Below are positions 7,838 to 15,061 of a stretch of DNA of 64,000 nucleotides, piece after piece. A program made the position numbers and the translations under genes. Below the pieces are notes generated by a model. The model ran no database searches and was not told the origin of the DNA. It was given only the letters and a program-made list of their open reading frames with translations. Source of the stretch: Halococcus agarilyticus (lineage in GTDB: Archaea; Halobacteriota; Halobacteria; Halobacteriales; Halococcaceae); NCBI RefSeq assembly GCF_000334895.1, contig NZ_BAFM01000011.1:62001-126000 (forward strand), read 5' to 3'. The first letter of the stretch is position 1. Each line of letters begins with the position of its first letter.

Positions 7838-8182
7838 GTGAGCGAGGAGTCCGACGTCGAAGCCATCGCCGCACTCTTAGAAGACGAGATCGTGCGGACG
7901 ATCCTCGCCGAGACGAGCGTCGAACCCATGTCAGCGAGCACCTTGAGCGAACGTTGCGGAGCATCGCAACCGACCGTGTACCGCCGCCTCGACGACCTCC
8001 GCGAGCGCGACCTGCTGGTCGAACGAACGCGCCCGGATCCAACCGGCGGTCATCATCACACGGTGTACTCGACGAACTTCCGGCGAGTCACCGTCGATCT
8101 CGACGACGGCAGCTTCAGCCTCCACGTCGATCGGCAGGAGGACATCGTCGATCGGTTTACCGCGTTGATCGAGGGGATGTGA
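7838..8182 (+). CDS. Small winged-helix (ArsR-like) transcriptional regulator
   Basis: A 114-aa protein starting at GTG 7838. Residues ~5-75 form a winged helix: LEDEIVRTILAET, the recognition helix region LSERCGASQPTVYRRLDDL, and a wing with RTRPDPTGGHHHTVYST. The C-terminal part is an acidic beta-rich tail. It resembles haloarchaeal HTH proteins that partner a DUF7521-like membrane protein, and here the next gene starts two bases after its stop. The pair is very probably co-transcribed. Target and signal are unknown. Confidence 0.8.
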   Translation: MSEESDVEAIAALLEDEIVRTILAETSVEPMSASTLSERCGASQPTVYRRLDDLRERDLLVERTRPDPTGGHHHTVYSTNFRRVTVDLDDGSFSLHVDRQEDIVDRFTALIEGM

Positions 8183-8183
8183 G

Positions 8184-8525
8184 ATGCTGTCGGCAGTTCT
8201 CCAGACGGCGGGCGGAGCCACGTCGGGATGGGTTGGGACAGTGCTTCAGGCGAGCGACGTCGTCGGCGCACTCCTCGGACTGTTCATCGCCTACCAGGCC
8301 TTCCGGGGCTACCGACGCAATCGGAGTCGGCCGATGCTGTTCATCTCACTCGGGTTCGTTCTCGTCCTCGGCGTACCGTTCACGCTGTTCGTCGTCTTCT
8401 TGCTCGTGCGGACGGTCCCGCGGACGGGACTCGCCGCCCTCATACAGGTGAGCGAGATCACGGGGCTGAGCTGTATCGTCTACGCGCTCCACATGCAGCC
8501 CGACTCGGACCGATCAGCCACGTGA
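8184..8525 (+). CDS. Small membrane protein paired with HTH regulator (DUF7521-like)
   Basis: A 113-aa protein with three hydrophobic segments (about 18-40, 50-75 and 82-105), and a basic loop RGYRRNRSRP after the first. The order HTH regulator then small three-TM protein is recurrent in haloarchaea and suggests a membrane-linked control unit; this is inferred from context. The start codon lies two bases after the regulator's stop. Confidence 0.65.
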   Translation: MLSAVLQTAGGATSGWVGTVLQASDVVGALLGLFIAYQAFRGYRRNRSRPMLFISLGFVLVLGVPFTLFVVFLLVRTVPRTGLAALIQVSEITGLSCIVYALHMQPDSDRSAT

Positions 8526-8621
8526 GGACAGGCTGCACGCTCAGAGACGGTCGATCCGAACTCCTCCCCGACGGTAGCTCCCTTCGGCAGGGATGGCAAG
8601 CCTGATACGTGTCTGACGTAG

Positions 8622-8630
8622 TTTTAAGTG
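8622..8630 (+). promoter_or_regulatory. TATA-like element of the GTPase operon
   Basis: TTTTAAGTG sits about 75 bases before the ATG at 8704, leaving room for a leader of about 50 bases. A GGGGTGAG stretch just before the start could act as a ribosome-binding site. Confidence 0.4.
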
Positions 8631-8703
8631 TATGCATCGAAAGGGTCTGCACCGAGAGCCTTCGTTCACGGTTCGCGCGGCGCGTGAGGGGTGAGATCAC
8701 AGG

Positions 8704-9348
8704 ATGGGACTGTTCACGGGACTCAGAAACAGTATCGCACGGGTGACGTCGAGCCTCTTTTCGGGGGGCCAGCGACAGCGCCGGATCGGGATCTACGGCC
8801 CGCCGAACGCCGGCAAGACCACGCTCGCGAACCGGATCGCGCGCGACTGGACCGGCGACGCGGTCGGCCCGGAGAGCCACATTCCCCACGAGACCAGGCG
8901 CGCCCGCCGGAAGGAGGACATCGAGATCGAGCGCAACGGGAAGTCGGTCTCGATCGACATCGTCGACACGCCAGGCGTCGCCACCAAGGTCGACTACACC
9001 GAGTTCCTCGAACACGACATGGAGGAGGACGACGCCGTCCGCCGGTCGCGGGAGGCGACCGAGGGCGTCGCCGAGGCGATGCACTGGCTCCGCGAGGACG
9101 TCGACGGCGTGATCTACGTGCTCGACGCGGCCGAGGACCCCTTCACCCAGGTCAACACCATGCTCGTGGGGATCATCGAGAGCCAGGACCTTCCCGTCCT
9201 CATTTTCGCCAACAAGATCGACCTCGACGAGGCGAGCGTCCAGCGCATCAACAACGCCTTCCCCCAGCACGAGACGGTCCCGCTCTCGGCGCTCGAAGGT
9301 GACAACATGGACGAGGTGTACGACAAGATCGCGGAGTACTTCGGCTGA
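8704..9348 (+). CDS. Era-like GTP-binding protein, origin-associated operon
   Basis: A 214-aa TRAFAC-class GTPase. G1 is GPPNAGKTTL (residues 32-41), G3 is DTPGVAT, and G4 is NKIDLDE; a basic N-terminal stretch precedes G1. It heads an operon with DUF2073 and zinc-ribbon proteins; the next start overlaps this stop. This three-gene set next to orc1/oriC1 matches what the haloarchaeal literature calls origin-associated proteins (oap genes). I do not assign the letter because I cannot verify which gene carries which name. A role in replication or ribosome biology is inferred from position only. Confidence 0.88.
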   Translation: MGLFTGLRNSIARVTSSLFSGGQRQRRIGIYGPPNAGKTTLANRIARDWTGDAVGPESHIPHETRRARRKEDIEIERNGKSVSIDIVDTPGVATKVDYTEFLEHDMEEDDAVRRSREATEGVAEAMHWLREDVDGVIYVLDAAEDPFTQVNTMLVGIIESQDLPVLIFANKIDLDEASVQRINNAFPQHETVPLSALEGDNMDEVYDKIAEYFG

Positions 9349-9794
9349 TGTCCGAAGCACACGACGATCCCGGCACCGACGGCGACGCCGGCGGTGACGA
9401 CGAGATCGACGCCGAAAACGCCGACGACGGGAGCGGCGTCCAGATCGACATGATCAGCGGCGAGCGGATGGACGGGCTGACGAGCATGGAGAAGATCCGG
9501 CTGATCCTCGACGGGGTCCACGACGGCAACATCGTTATCCTGGAGGAGGGCCTCGATCCCGACGAGGAGTCGAAACTCATCGAGGTGACGATGGCCGAGA
9601 TCAGTCCCGACGAGTTCACCGGCATCGAGATCGAGACGTATCCGGGCACCGAACAGCAGGGAAACGGCGGCTTTTTCGATCGGCTGCTCGGCCGCGAGTC
9701 ACGCACCAAGCTCACCGTCATCGGGCCGGCGAACCGACTCGAAACGCTCCACAAGGACGAGACCCTGATCAGCGCGCTCGTCACCCGCCGATGA
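9348..9794 (+). CDS. DUF2073 family protein
   Basis: A 148-aa protein. The first ~32 residues are acidic and disordered. The conserved part begins QIDMISGERMDGLTSMEKIR and continues through ILDGVHDGNIVILEEGLDPDEE to the end, as in the archaeal DUF2073 family that travels with the Era-like GTPase. Its ATG overlaps the GTPase stop, so translation is probably coupled. No enzyme motif is visible; a GTPase partner role is inferred. Confidence 0.85.
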   Translation: MSEAHDDPGTDGDAGGDDEIDAENADDGSGVQIDMISGERMDGLTSMEKIRLILDGVHDGNIVILEEGLDPDEESKLIEVTMAEISPDEFTGIEIETYPGTEQQGNGGFFDRLLGRESRTKLTVIGPANRLETLHKDETLISALVTRR

Positions 9795-9830
9795 AGTCGT
9801 CCCCTCGTTAGCACAACTCCCCCTTCCCTC

Positions 9831-10598
9831 ATGCCCCACCAGTGTACGGAGTGCGGCCACGTCTTCCCCGACGGCTCGAAGGAGATGCTGTCGGGCTGTC
9901 CGGACTGCGGCGGCAACAAGTTCCAGTTCCGACCCGCGAGCGACGCGCGCGACACCGACACCGGGCCGGGATCGTCCACCGAACCCGGAACTCCCAGCGA
10001 GCCCGGAGCATCCACCGAACCCGGAACATCCACCGAGCCCGGAACATCCACCGAGCCCGGAACATCCACCGAGCCCGGCACGTCGTCGGAAGACGAGACG
10101 GCAACCCCGTCCTCGGAGTCGTCGCCAGGCGACCGGGGCCCAGCCACCGCCGACTCCGAGCCGTCCGCGGCCGATTCCGCTCCCACGTCACCATCCGAAC
10201 CGTCCGAGTCGCCGACTCCATCCGAAACCCATGTCTCGACCGACACCGACTCGACGGCCGAGCCACGGCCGAACGACGGTGACACGGAATCTCCACTCGA
10301 AACGAAGGGGGATGTCGAGGCGTCGTCCGGACAGACCAATCCGGCCGATGGAACCGAAACCGCCGCCAGCTCCAGCGAACCCGACGAATCGGCCGACGGA
10401 GACGACACCGACAACGTGGAGGCGCTCCGACGCGAGCTCAACGACCAGTTCGAGAGCATCAAGATCCTCGAACCGGGCCAGTACGAGCTCAACTTGATGG
10501 AGCTTTACAACCGCGAGGAGCGCATCATCGCCCTCAAGGAGGACGGCCAGTACGTCATCGACGTGCCGGATACGTGGCTCGGCGACGACGATTCCTAA
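9831..10598 (+). CDS. Zinc-ribbon protein with repetitive linker (OapC-like)
   Basis: A 255-aa protein. The N-terminal zinc ribbon has CTEC and CPDC pairs (Cys5, 8, 23, 26). A ~150-residue Ser/Thr/Pro/Glu-rich linker follows, then a conserved C-terminal domain (VEALRRELNDQFESIKIL through YVIDVPDTW). The linker contains four to five tandem copies of the six-residue unit STEPGT, encoded by 18-bp repeats. It is third in the GTPase/DUF2073 operon, 36 bases after the previous gene. An ORB-like sequence lies in the linker DNA at 10290-10311. Nucleic-acid binding is likely for a ribbon protein but unproven. Confidence 0.82.
   Translation: MPHQCTECGHVFPDGSKEMLSGCPDCGGNKFQFRPASDARDTDTGPGSSTEPGTPSEPGASTEPGTSTEPGTSTEPGTSTEPGTSSEDETATPSSESSPGDRGPATADSEPSAADSAPTSPSEPSESPTPSETHVSTDTDSTAEPRPNDGDTESPLETKGDVEASSGQTNPADGTETAASSSEPDESADGDDTDNVEALRRELNDQFESIKILEPGQYELNLMELYNREERIIALKEDGQYVIDVPDTWLGDDDS
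9975..10080 (+). repeat. 18-bp in-frame tandem repeats in the zinc-ribbon gene
   Basis: Units close to GGAACATCCACCGAGCCC repeat about six times with third-base changes, encoding G-T/A-S-T-E-P. The length is a multiple of three, so copy number can change without a frameshift. Confidence 0.85.
10290..10311 (+). other. Intragenic ORB-like element 3 (zinc-ribbon linker)
   Basis: CCACTCGAAACGAAGGGG with flanking bases matches the right origin ORB except for the first two and last positions of 22. It encodes SPLETKG, the same heptapeptide as the minus-strand ORB in PolD. Orc1 binding is inferred. Confidence 0.6.
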
Positions 10599-10974
10599 GG
10601 AAAGCCCTCGCTCGCGCTCGGCGCGCTCGCTCGCCCTTTTCATGTTGCTCAAAAACGCCGCTCAGCGGCGTTTTTGCATGCGAAAAATCCCCGATTTTTC
10701 AGCACCACCAGGCAGCCTCCGCAACGCATTGCGCGCGCCGGGCGCGTAGCCCGGCTCACGGCTGCGCCGTTCGCCTGTTTCGTCCGCTCGCGTTGCTCGC
10801 GGACGCCCGGCACGCGCTGAAGCCCCCGTCCCTCCCGTGCGGCCGCGAGCAACGCGGCCGCGTGGCTTCCTTCCGCTACCGCACTGCAGCCGCATCCACA
10901 CCGCAGACACCACCACGCCGACAGCCGAAACGACAATTGAAGCACTTAACACACCGCCCGAAGAAGGGGCAAGC
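10599..10974. repeat. Gene-free 376-bp gap with hairpins
   Basis: No credible gene is seen. AAAAACGCCGC-TCA-GCGGCGTTTTT (10651-10675) is a perfect 11-bp stem bounded by A/T runs, suited to a bidirectional terminator. GAAAAATC-CCC-GATTTTTC (10682-10700) is a second hairpin. Segments such as CTCGCTCGCGCTCGGCGCG (10608-10626) resemble common haloarchaeal intergenic repeats and, on the minus strand, part of the dispersed repeat at 1854-1925. Confidence 0.6.
10651..10675. terminator. Perfect hairpin after the zinc-ribbon operon
   Basis: An 11-bp stem (AAAAACGCCGC) with a three-base loop ends in T5 on both strands, 53 bases after the operon's last stop. Archaeal terminators mainly need T-runs, so this is a plausible stop signal in either direction. 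Confidence 0.5.
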
Positions 10975-11064
10975 ATGAGTCAGGCAACCAAAATCGTGCT
11001 GGGAACGGTCGGGGTCTCGGCGCTGCTCGCGGTGGGCGTCATCGCCGTGCTCGCGCTCACGTAA
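10975..11064 (+). CDS. 29-aa single-membrane-segment microprotein
   Basis: ATG 10975 opens MSQATKIVLG followed by a run of Val/Ala/Leu/Gly/Ile to the end: one hydrophobic helix with a short polar N-terminus. The stop TAA lies five bases before the ATG of the next gene, so co-transcription is likely. It is too short for family recognition by eye. A longer in-frame reading upstream is low-complexity basic sequence and is rejected. No function is proposed. Confidence 0.55.
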   Translation: MSQATKIVLGTVGVSALLAVGVIAVLALT

Positions 11065-11069
11065 CAGCC

Positions 11070-11852
11070 ATGTTCGAGCCGCGATCGCTCACCGGCGAAC
11101 TCGCCGGGATCCGAAACGAACACGCATCCGAGGCGCTCGTCCTCGACTGCGAGCGCGACTTCGAGACGCTCGATCCCGCAGTCGCCGAATCACTCGGCCC
11201 GCTCGTCGACGGACTCGATCCGATCACCTACCCCGACGGGTGGCTCCCGCCGGATGTTCCCGACGCACTCCATCGCTACGCCGGCGACGAGTTCACGATC
11301 GGCATGCCGGGCGACGGCGGCGTCGCGTGGACCGCCCAGACCACCCCGCCGACGATCCTCGTCAAACCCCGTCTTCGGGGTTCGCCCGACGCGTTCGTCG
11401 ACTTCCTGCTCGCCGACGCCCTCGTCGAGGCGGGGCTCGACTTCCCGGAACACTTCCTCGGCTTCTTCGGCTCCACCTACCCCGATCTCGCCGCCGCCAC
11501 GCCGCTCGGCCCCGCGGACACTTACCAGCTCGCCGCCGCGCTCTACGACGCCTTCCTCGGACTCCACACCTGCGAGACCTTCGCGGCGTGGCACGACGAA
11601 TACCCCGGACTCCACGACGCGTGGACCGACGCGGGCGAGCGCCTCGAACCCAGGCTCGCCGACCTCTCGAACGAGGTCGCCACCGGCGACACGGCCTTCG
11701 CGGCGGCCGCCGAACTCGCCTGCAGCGGCGTCAAACACGATCTCGACCTCCCGACGCCGTTCGGCGCGCTCGACACCAGAGCCTACCGCGAGTACGGCGC
11801 GGAGTACGCGATCGAGTGGGCCACGAAGACCTTCGAGAAACTCGACGAATAG
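11070..11852 (+). CDS. Conserved haloarchaeal protein of unknown function
   Basis: A 260-aa acidic soluble protein with no signal peptide or membrane segment. Visible features are a Pro-rich segment (WLPPDVPDALHRY), an aspartate-rich first half and helical C-terminal half ending EWATKTFEKLDE. I do not recognise a catalytic motif. It follows the 29-aa membrane microprotein with a five-base gap, suggesting a two-gene unit. It converges with the KaiC-like gene downstream. Confidence 0.75.
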   Translation: MFEPRSLTGELAGIRNEHASEALVLDCERDFETLDPAVAESLGPLVDGLDPITYPDGWLPPDVPDALHRYAGDEFTIGMPGDGGVAWTAQTTPPTILVKPRLRGSPDAFVDFLLADALVEAGLDFPEHFLGFFGSTYPDLAAATPLGPADTYQLAAALYDAFLGLHTCETFAAWHDEYPGLHDAWTDAGERLEPRLADLSNEVATGDTAFAAAAELACSGVKHDLDLPTPFGALDTRAYREYGAEYAIEWATKTFEKLDE

Positions 11853-11910
11853 GTCGAACGGGACCACCGACGACCGCCAACGGCGAGTCGATCGGTGGAC
11901 GACGGGCCGT

Positions 11911-12489
11911 TCAGAACTCGCCGGTCACGTCGTCGTCCGGATCGAGCGTGATCACGCCCTCGAACAGCTCGTGATACCCCGAAACAACGCTCTCCTCGTG
12001 GACTTCTTCCGCGAGGTGGAACAGTCCGACCGCGTCGTGCTCCTCCAAGAGCGCGAGCAGCGCTTCGACCGCTTCGCGGGCGCGCTCCTCGTCGGCGTAG
12101 TACGCCATCTCGGTGATCGAATCGACGCTGACCCGGCGTTTGCCGTCGGTCGAATCGAGAAACTCGCGGGTGCTCTCGACGATCCCGTCGAGGTCGTCGG
12201 GCGAGGCGACGTAGTGGACGTCGTTGCCCGAGCGCCGTGAGTACCCTCGCTCGACGCTGAGCGCGTCGAGGATGGTTGCCTTCGATCGGTCGACCGCGTA
12301 GTGTTCGAGCTTCTGTTCGACCTCGCGCGCGGTGGTGCGCGTCGAGATCACCAGAAAGCGGTCGGTGTCGGTGCTCAGGAAGTCGGTGTCGATCCGGTCG
12401 GTCTCGCCGGTGCTCGGATGACAGAGGAGCACGCCGGTTCCGGCCGGGATGGAGTCAGGGGTGTTCTCGATCGTGAGCGCGTAATCCAT
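11911..12489 (-). CDS. RecA-fold (KaiC/DUF835-like) protein without a clear P-loop
   Basis: A 192-aa protein beginning MDYALTIENTPDSIPAG at 12489; the longer frame upstream is not conserved in character. The pattern GTGVLLCHPSTGETDRIDTD followed by strands (FLVISTRTTAREVEQKL) and a later RRVSVDSITEMAYYADEE resembles RecA/KaiC-like folds common in haloarchaea, where the P-loop is often degraded; here GxxxxGKT is absent. A sensory or regulatory role is likely for the family but is unproven here. Confidence 0.65.
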   Translation of the reverse strand: MDYALTIENTPDSIPAGTGVLLCHPSTGETDRIDTDFLSTDTDRFLVISTRTTAREVEQKLEHYAVDRSKATILDALSVERGYSRRSGNDVHYVASPDDLDGIVESTREFLDSTDGKRRVSVDSITEMAYYADEERAREAVEALLALLEEHDAVGLFHLAEEVHEESVVSGYHELFEGVITLDPDDDVTGEF

Positions 12490-12585
12490 GCGCCGAACCG
12501 GGACGGGCGTCGTCTTAACCCCTGCGACCCCACTTCGCCCAATCACCGGAACGTCCCCCGTTCGGCCCGCGCAGTTCCCGCCGGT

Positions 12586-13011
12586 TCAGTACACGCTGTC
12601 GGCGGTGGCCGCCCCCACGACGCTGAAGATCGCCCCCACGGAGATCGCTCGGAGCGTCACGCCGAAGCGCTCCATCGTCGGCAGATCCGCGAGGAACGTC
12701 GTCGGCGCGTCGAACACCACCGCGAGGATCGCGACCGACCCGAAGGCGACGCCCATCAGCGAGACGAACCGTATCGGCACCCCCGCGACGTCACGCTCGC
12801 GCTCGGGATCGCGGTCGCCGTCGGCCCCATAGAGCGCGCCGTACCCGATGGCGAACACGATCGCGACGGTGGCGAGCCCGTGGGGCCACCCCATCTCGGT
12901 CGCGAGCGTCCAGACCTCCTCGGTGACCACGAACGGCCCGGCGAGCAGGAACCCGCCGACGACCTGTTGAGCGATGTCCGCCACCTGGAACTGGGGTCGC
13001 CATCGCGCCAT
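12586..13011 (-). CDS. DUF2391 family integral membrane protein
   Basis: A 141-aa protein with four hydrophobic segments (about 10-32, 42-62, 78-100 and 118-140). A charged loop DGDRDPERERDV lies after the second. The pattern and length fit the DUF2391 membrane family widespread in haloarchaea. It is upstream of, and in the same direction as, the KaiC-like gene (about 100 bp gap), so both may be transcribed together. No function is known. Confidence 0.7.
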   Translation of the reverse strand: MARWRPQFQVADIAQQVVGGFLLAGPFVVTEEVWTLATEMGWPHGLATVAIVFAIGYGALYGADGDRDPERERDVAGVPIRFVSLMGVAFGSVAILAVVFDAPTTFLADLPTMERFGVTLRAISVGAIFSVVGAATADSVY

Positions 13012-13195
13012 GCCGGTCGCTCGCGGCCGTCGAACAAGACGCCTGCGCTATCGGGACGGCCACATCTCCATCGGCTCGACCCTCCCACGAGCCCGGTTCC
13101 GACGATCGCGGTCGTCCTCTCGTTTCGATCGACGAACGACTACCGAACGAGCGGTTCGTCGAACGGGTTTTCACGACCGGCCACGTCGCCCCACC

Positions 13196-13873
13196 ATGAG
13201 CGTCAGGGAGGAGTTCGACGCGTGGGCCGCCGAGGGTCGCGACCGGGGGATGGAAGAACGCCACTGGCACACCGCAAAGCACGTCCTCGCCCGCATGCCC
13301 GTCGAGGCCGGCGACCGCGTGCTCGATCTGGGCTGTGGCAGCGGCTACGCCGGGCGTGCGCTCCGTGAGACCGCCGACGTGCGGAGCTACGGTCTCGACG
13401 GCGCACCCGAGATGGCGAAAAACGCCGCGTCGTACACCGACGATCCCGCCGTTGCATTCCTCGTCGGCGACTTCGAACACCTCCCGTTCGCCGACGACAG
13501 CCTCGATCACGCCGTCACGATGGAGGCGTTCTACTACGCGAACGATCCCCGCGCCGCACTCGACGAACTCCGGCGCGTGCTCCGGCCGGGCGGCACCTTC
13601 TACTGTGCGGTGAACTACTTCGAAGAGAGCGTCCACACCGACGACTGGGAGGAGAACGTCGGTGTGGCGATGACTCGGTGGGGGATGGCCGAGTACCGCG
13701 ACGCGTTCCGCGAGGCGCGGTTTCACGTCGCCAGCCAGGACACGATTCCCGATCGCGAGATCGAGATCCCGCCCGGCGAGGAGTTCCCGACCGACGGGTT
13801 CGACACCCGCACGGCGATGGTCGAGCGCTACCGGACTCACGGAACGCTCCTCACCGTCGGCGTCGTTCCGTGA
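13196..13873 (+). CDS. Class I SAM-dependent methyltransferase
   Basis: A 225-aa Rossmann-fold methyltransferase. Motif I is VLDLGCGSGYAGRAL (about residues 42-56), and the acidic end of strand 2 is SYGLDGAPEM. Motif IV region is FADDSLDHAVTMEAFYYAND and the post-motif is LRRVLRPGGTFYCAVNYFEE, typical of the UbiE/Menaquinone-like group acting on small molecules. The start is ATG 13196. Substrate is unknown. It is divergent from the DUF2391 gene. Confidence 0.88.
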   Translation: MSVREEFDAWAAEGRDRGMEERHWHTAKHVLARMPVEAGDRVLDLGCGSGYAGRALRETADVRSYGLDGAPEMAKNAASYTDDPAVAFLVGDFEHLPFADDSLDHAVTMEAFYYANDPRAALDELRRVLRPGGTFYCAVNYFEESVHTDDWEENVGVAMTRWGMAEYRDAFREARFHVASQDTIPDREIEIPPGEEFPTDGFDTRTAMVERYRTHGTLLTVGVVP

Positions 13874-13926
13874 GACGTCGACGGGAACTGCCAGAAAAGT
13901 CCGGGCCGTCGGGGCGAGACTACTGC

Positions 13927-14067
13927 CTACGCGTACTGTTCGGGATCGTCCTCGAACGCCTCTTTGCACTCCGTGGCGTCGAAGTAGTACGTCTCGCCGT
14001 CGTGATCCGTTCGCTCCGGTGCGTCGTCTCGATGCACGTCCGTTCCGCAGACCACGCATCGTGTCAT
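13927..14067 (-). CDS. 46-aa YHS/TRASH-type metal-binding protein
   Basis: The minus strand from ATG 14067 reads MTRCVVCGTDVHRDDAPE, then HDGETYYFDATECKEAFEDD and ends PEQYA before TAG. CxxC near the N-terminus, the YYF motif, a third Cys and EAFEDDPEQY are the signature of YHS (TRASH) domains, which bind Zn, Cu or other soft metals. It stands alone between the methyltransferase and the Bat-type regulator. The usual fourth cysteine position is less clear. A metallochaperone or metal-sensing role is inferred from the family. Confidence 0.75.
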   Translation of the reverse strand: MTRCVVCGTDVHRDDAPERTDHDGETYYFDATECKEAFEDDPEQYA

Positions 14068-14152
14068 CGATCACTTTTCGCGCTGGACGTTGCTAACCTC
14101 CCTGCCAGCAGTTGCAGGCGACGATAGACTACTCCGTCTACCGCCGGTTCCG

Positions 14153-14812
14153 TCACTCTTCGTCGCCGAGGCCGACGATCAGGGTGTTCTCGATCAGCGT
14201 GCTGTACGCCCGGCGGAACCGCTCGGAGAGCGCCTGATGGGAGATGTCGAGTTCGGTGGCGAGGTCGTCGAGGCTGATGTCGCGGGGGACCTCGTAGTGG
14301 CCGTGCTCGAACGCCGCGATGAGGGTCTCGTGCTGGGCCTCGCTCAGTCCGAACCGACCGTGGCGATCCGCGTCCATCTCGTAGATGTTCTGGATGTCGA
14401 TGGTGAGTCCGTTCTCCTCGCAGAAATCGTGGGTCGCCGACAGCGCCTCGCGCTCGGGGAACAGGATCCGGAACTCCCACTGGCCGTCCGTCCCGAAGGC
14501 GTCGAGCACCGTGGCATCGGCCTCGACGAGGATCTGCACCACCACCTCGATCTGGGTGGTCCAGTCCATCCGGTAGAGTCGCTCCTCGCCGAGATCGGAG
14601 AGGAGTTCGACGTTCTCGATGCTCGCATCGTTCTCGAACGCCCGTTCCACGTCGTCCATGTGGTCGCTCGATACCCAGATGAACGGCATGACGCGCTCGT
14701 CGTCGTGGGCCACGACGCGTTCGACGTCGAGTTCGAGGTCGGGGACCGCGACGAGGGCATCGTAGAGAGCGAACTCGTCGGCCGGGAGCGCGATGTTCGC
14801 GATGGTGCTCAT
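14153..14812 (-). CDS. Bat-type HTH-10 transcriptional regulator
   Basis: A 219-aa haloarchaeal regulator. The N-terminal ~150 residues are the bacterio-opsin-activator-associated domain (ends FPEREALSATHDFCEENGL). The C-terminal part is the HTH-10 domain: FGLSEAQHETLIAAFEHGHY, then PRDISLDDLATELDISHQAL with recognition helix SERFRRAYSTLI. Such proteins control membrane, gas-vesicle or stress genes; the target here is unknown. There is no PAS or response-regulator receiver domain, so the signal may be bound by the N-terminal domain. Confidence 0.88.
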   Translation of the reverse strand: MSTIANIALPADEFALYDALVAVPDLELDVERVVAHDDERVMPFIWVSSDHMDDVERAFENDASIENVELLSDLGEERLYRMDWTTQIEVVVQILVEADATVLDAFGTDGQWEFRILFPEREALSATHDFCEENGLTIDIQNIYEMDADRHGRFGLSEAQHETLIAAFEHGHYEVPRDISLDDLATELDISHQALSERFRRAYSTLIENTLIVGLGDEE

Positions 14813-15029
14813 TGGGGGCTCATTCGCCGTGTGTTTGCATATGCGTGTTGATTCGGTAGCAGCCTCGCCCGCGCTGTCACCGTCCGGAACTTGATCGCCC
14901 GGTCACGCTGCCCCCGATCGGTAACTCCGTCTCAATCGCCAAATCACGCCGTCTCTGCGGCTCACGTTCGTTCGCCGCTTCGGGGCGGCGTTCACTCGGC
15001 CCCGCCCTGCTCCGTGGATCACTCCGTTC

Positions 15030-15061
15030 CCCGCTTCGCTACGAGGCGTCGCTCGCGGTGC
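15030..15061 (-). repeat. Flank repeat A after the minus-strand sulfurtransferase
   Basis: Read on the minus strand, the bases after the stop (GAGTGAGCACCGCGAGCGA, then GCCTCGT.GCG.AGCGGGG) closely match 18,101-18,137 on the plus strand, including the last two codons and the stop. It marks shared 3' flanks among the three rhodanese genes of this region. Confidence 0.6.

Noticed and set aside
9975-10080. Regular 18-bp repeats considered as a CRISPR-like array
   Set aside because: No spacers; the units are contiguous and in the reading frame of the zinc-ribbon protein.
10837-11064. 75-aa version of the microprotein
   Set aside because: The first 46 residues are Thr/Arg/Pro-rich low-complexity from the intergenic region; ATG 10975 gives a sensible membrane peptide adjacent to the next gene.
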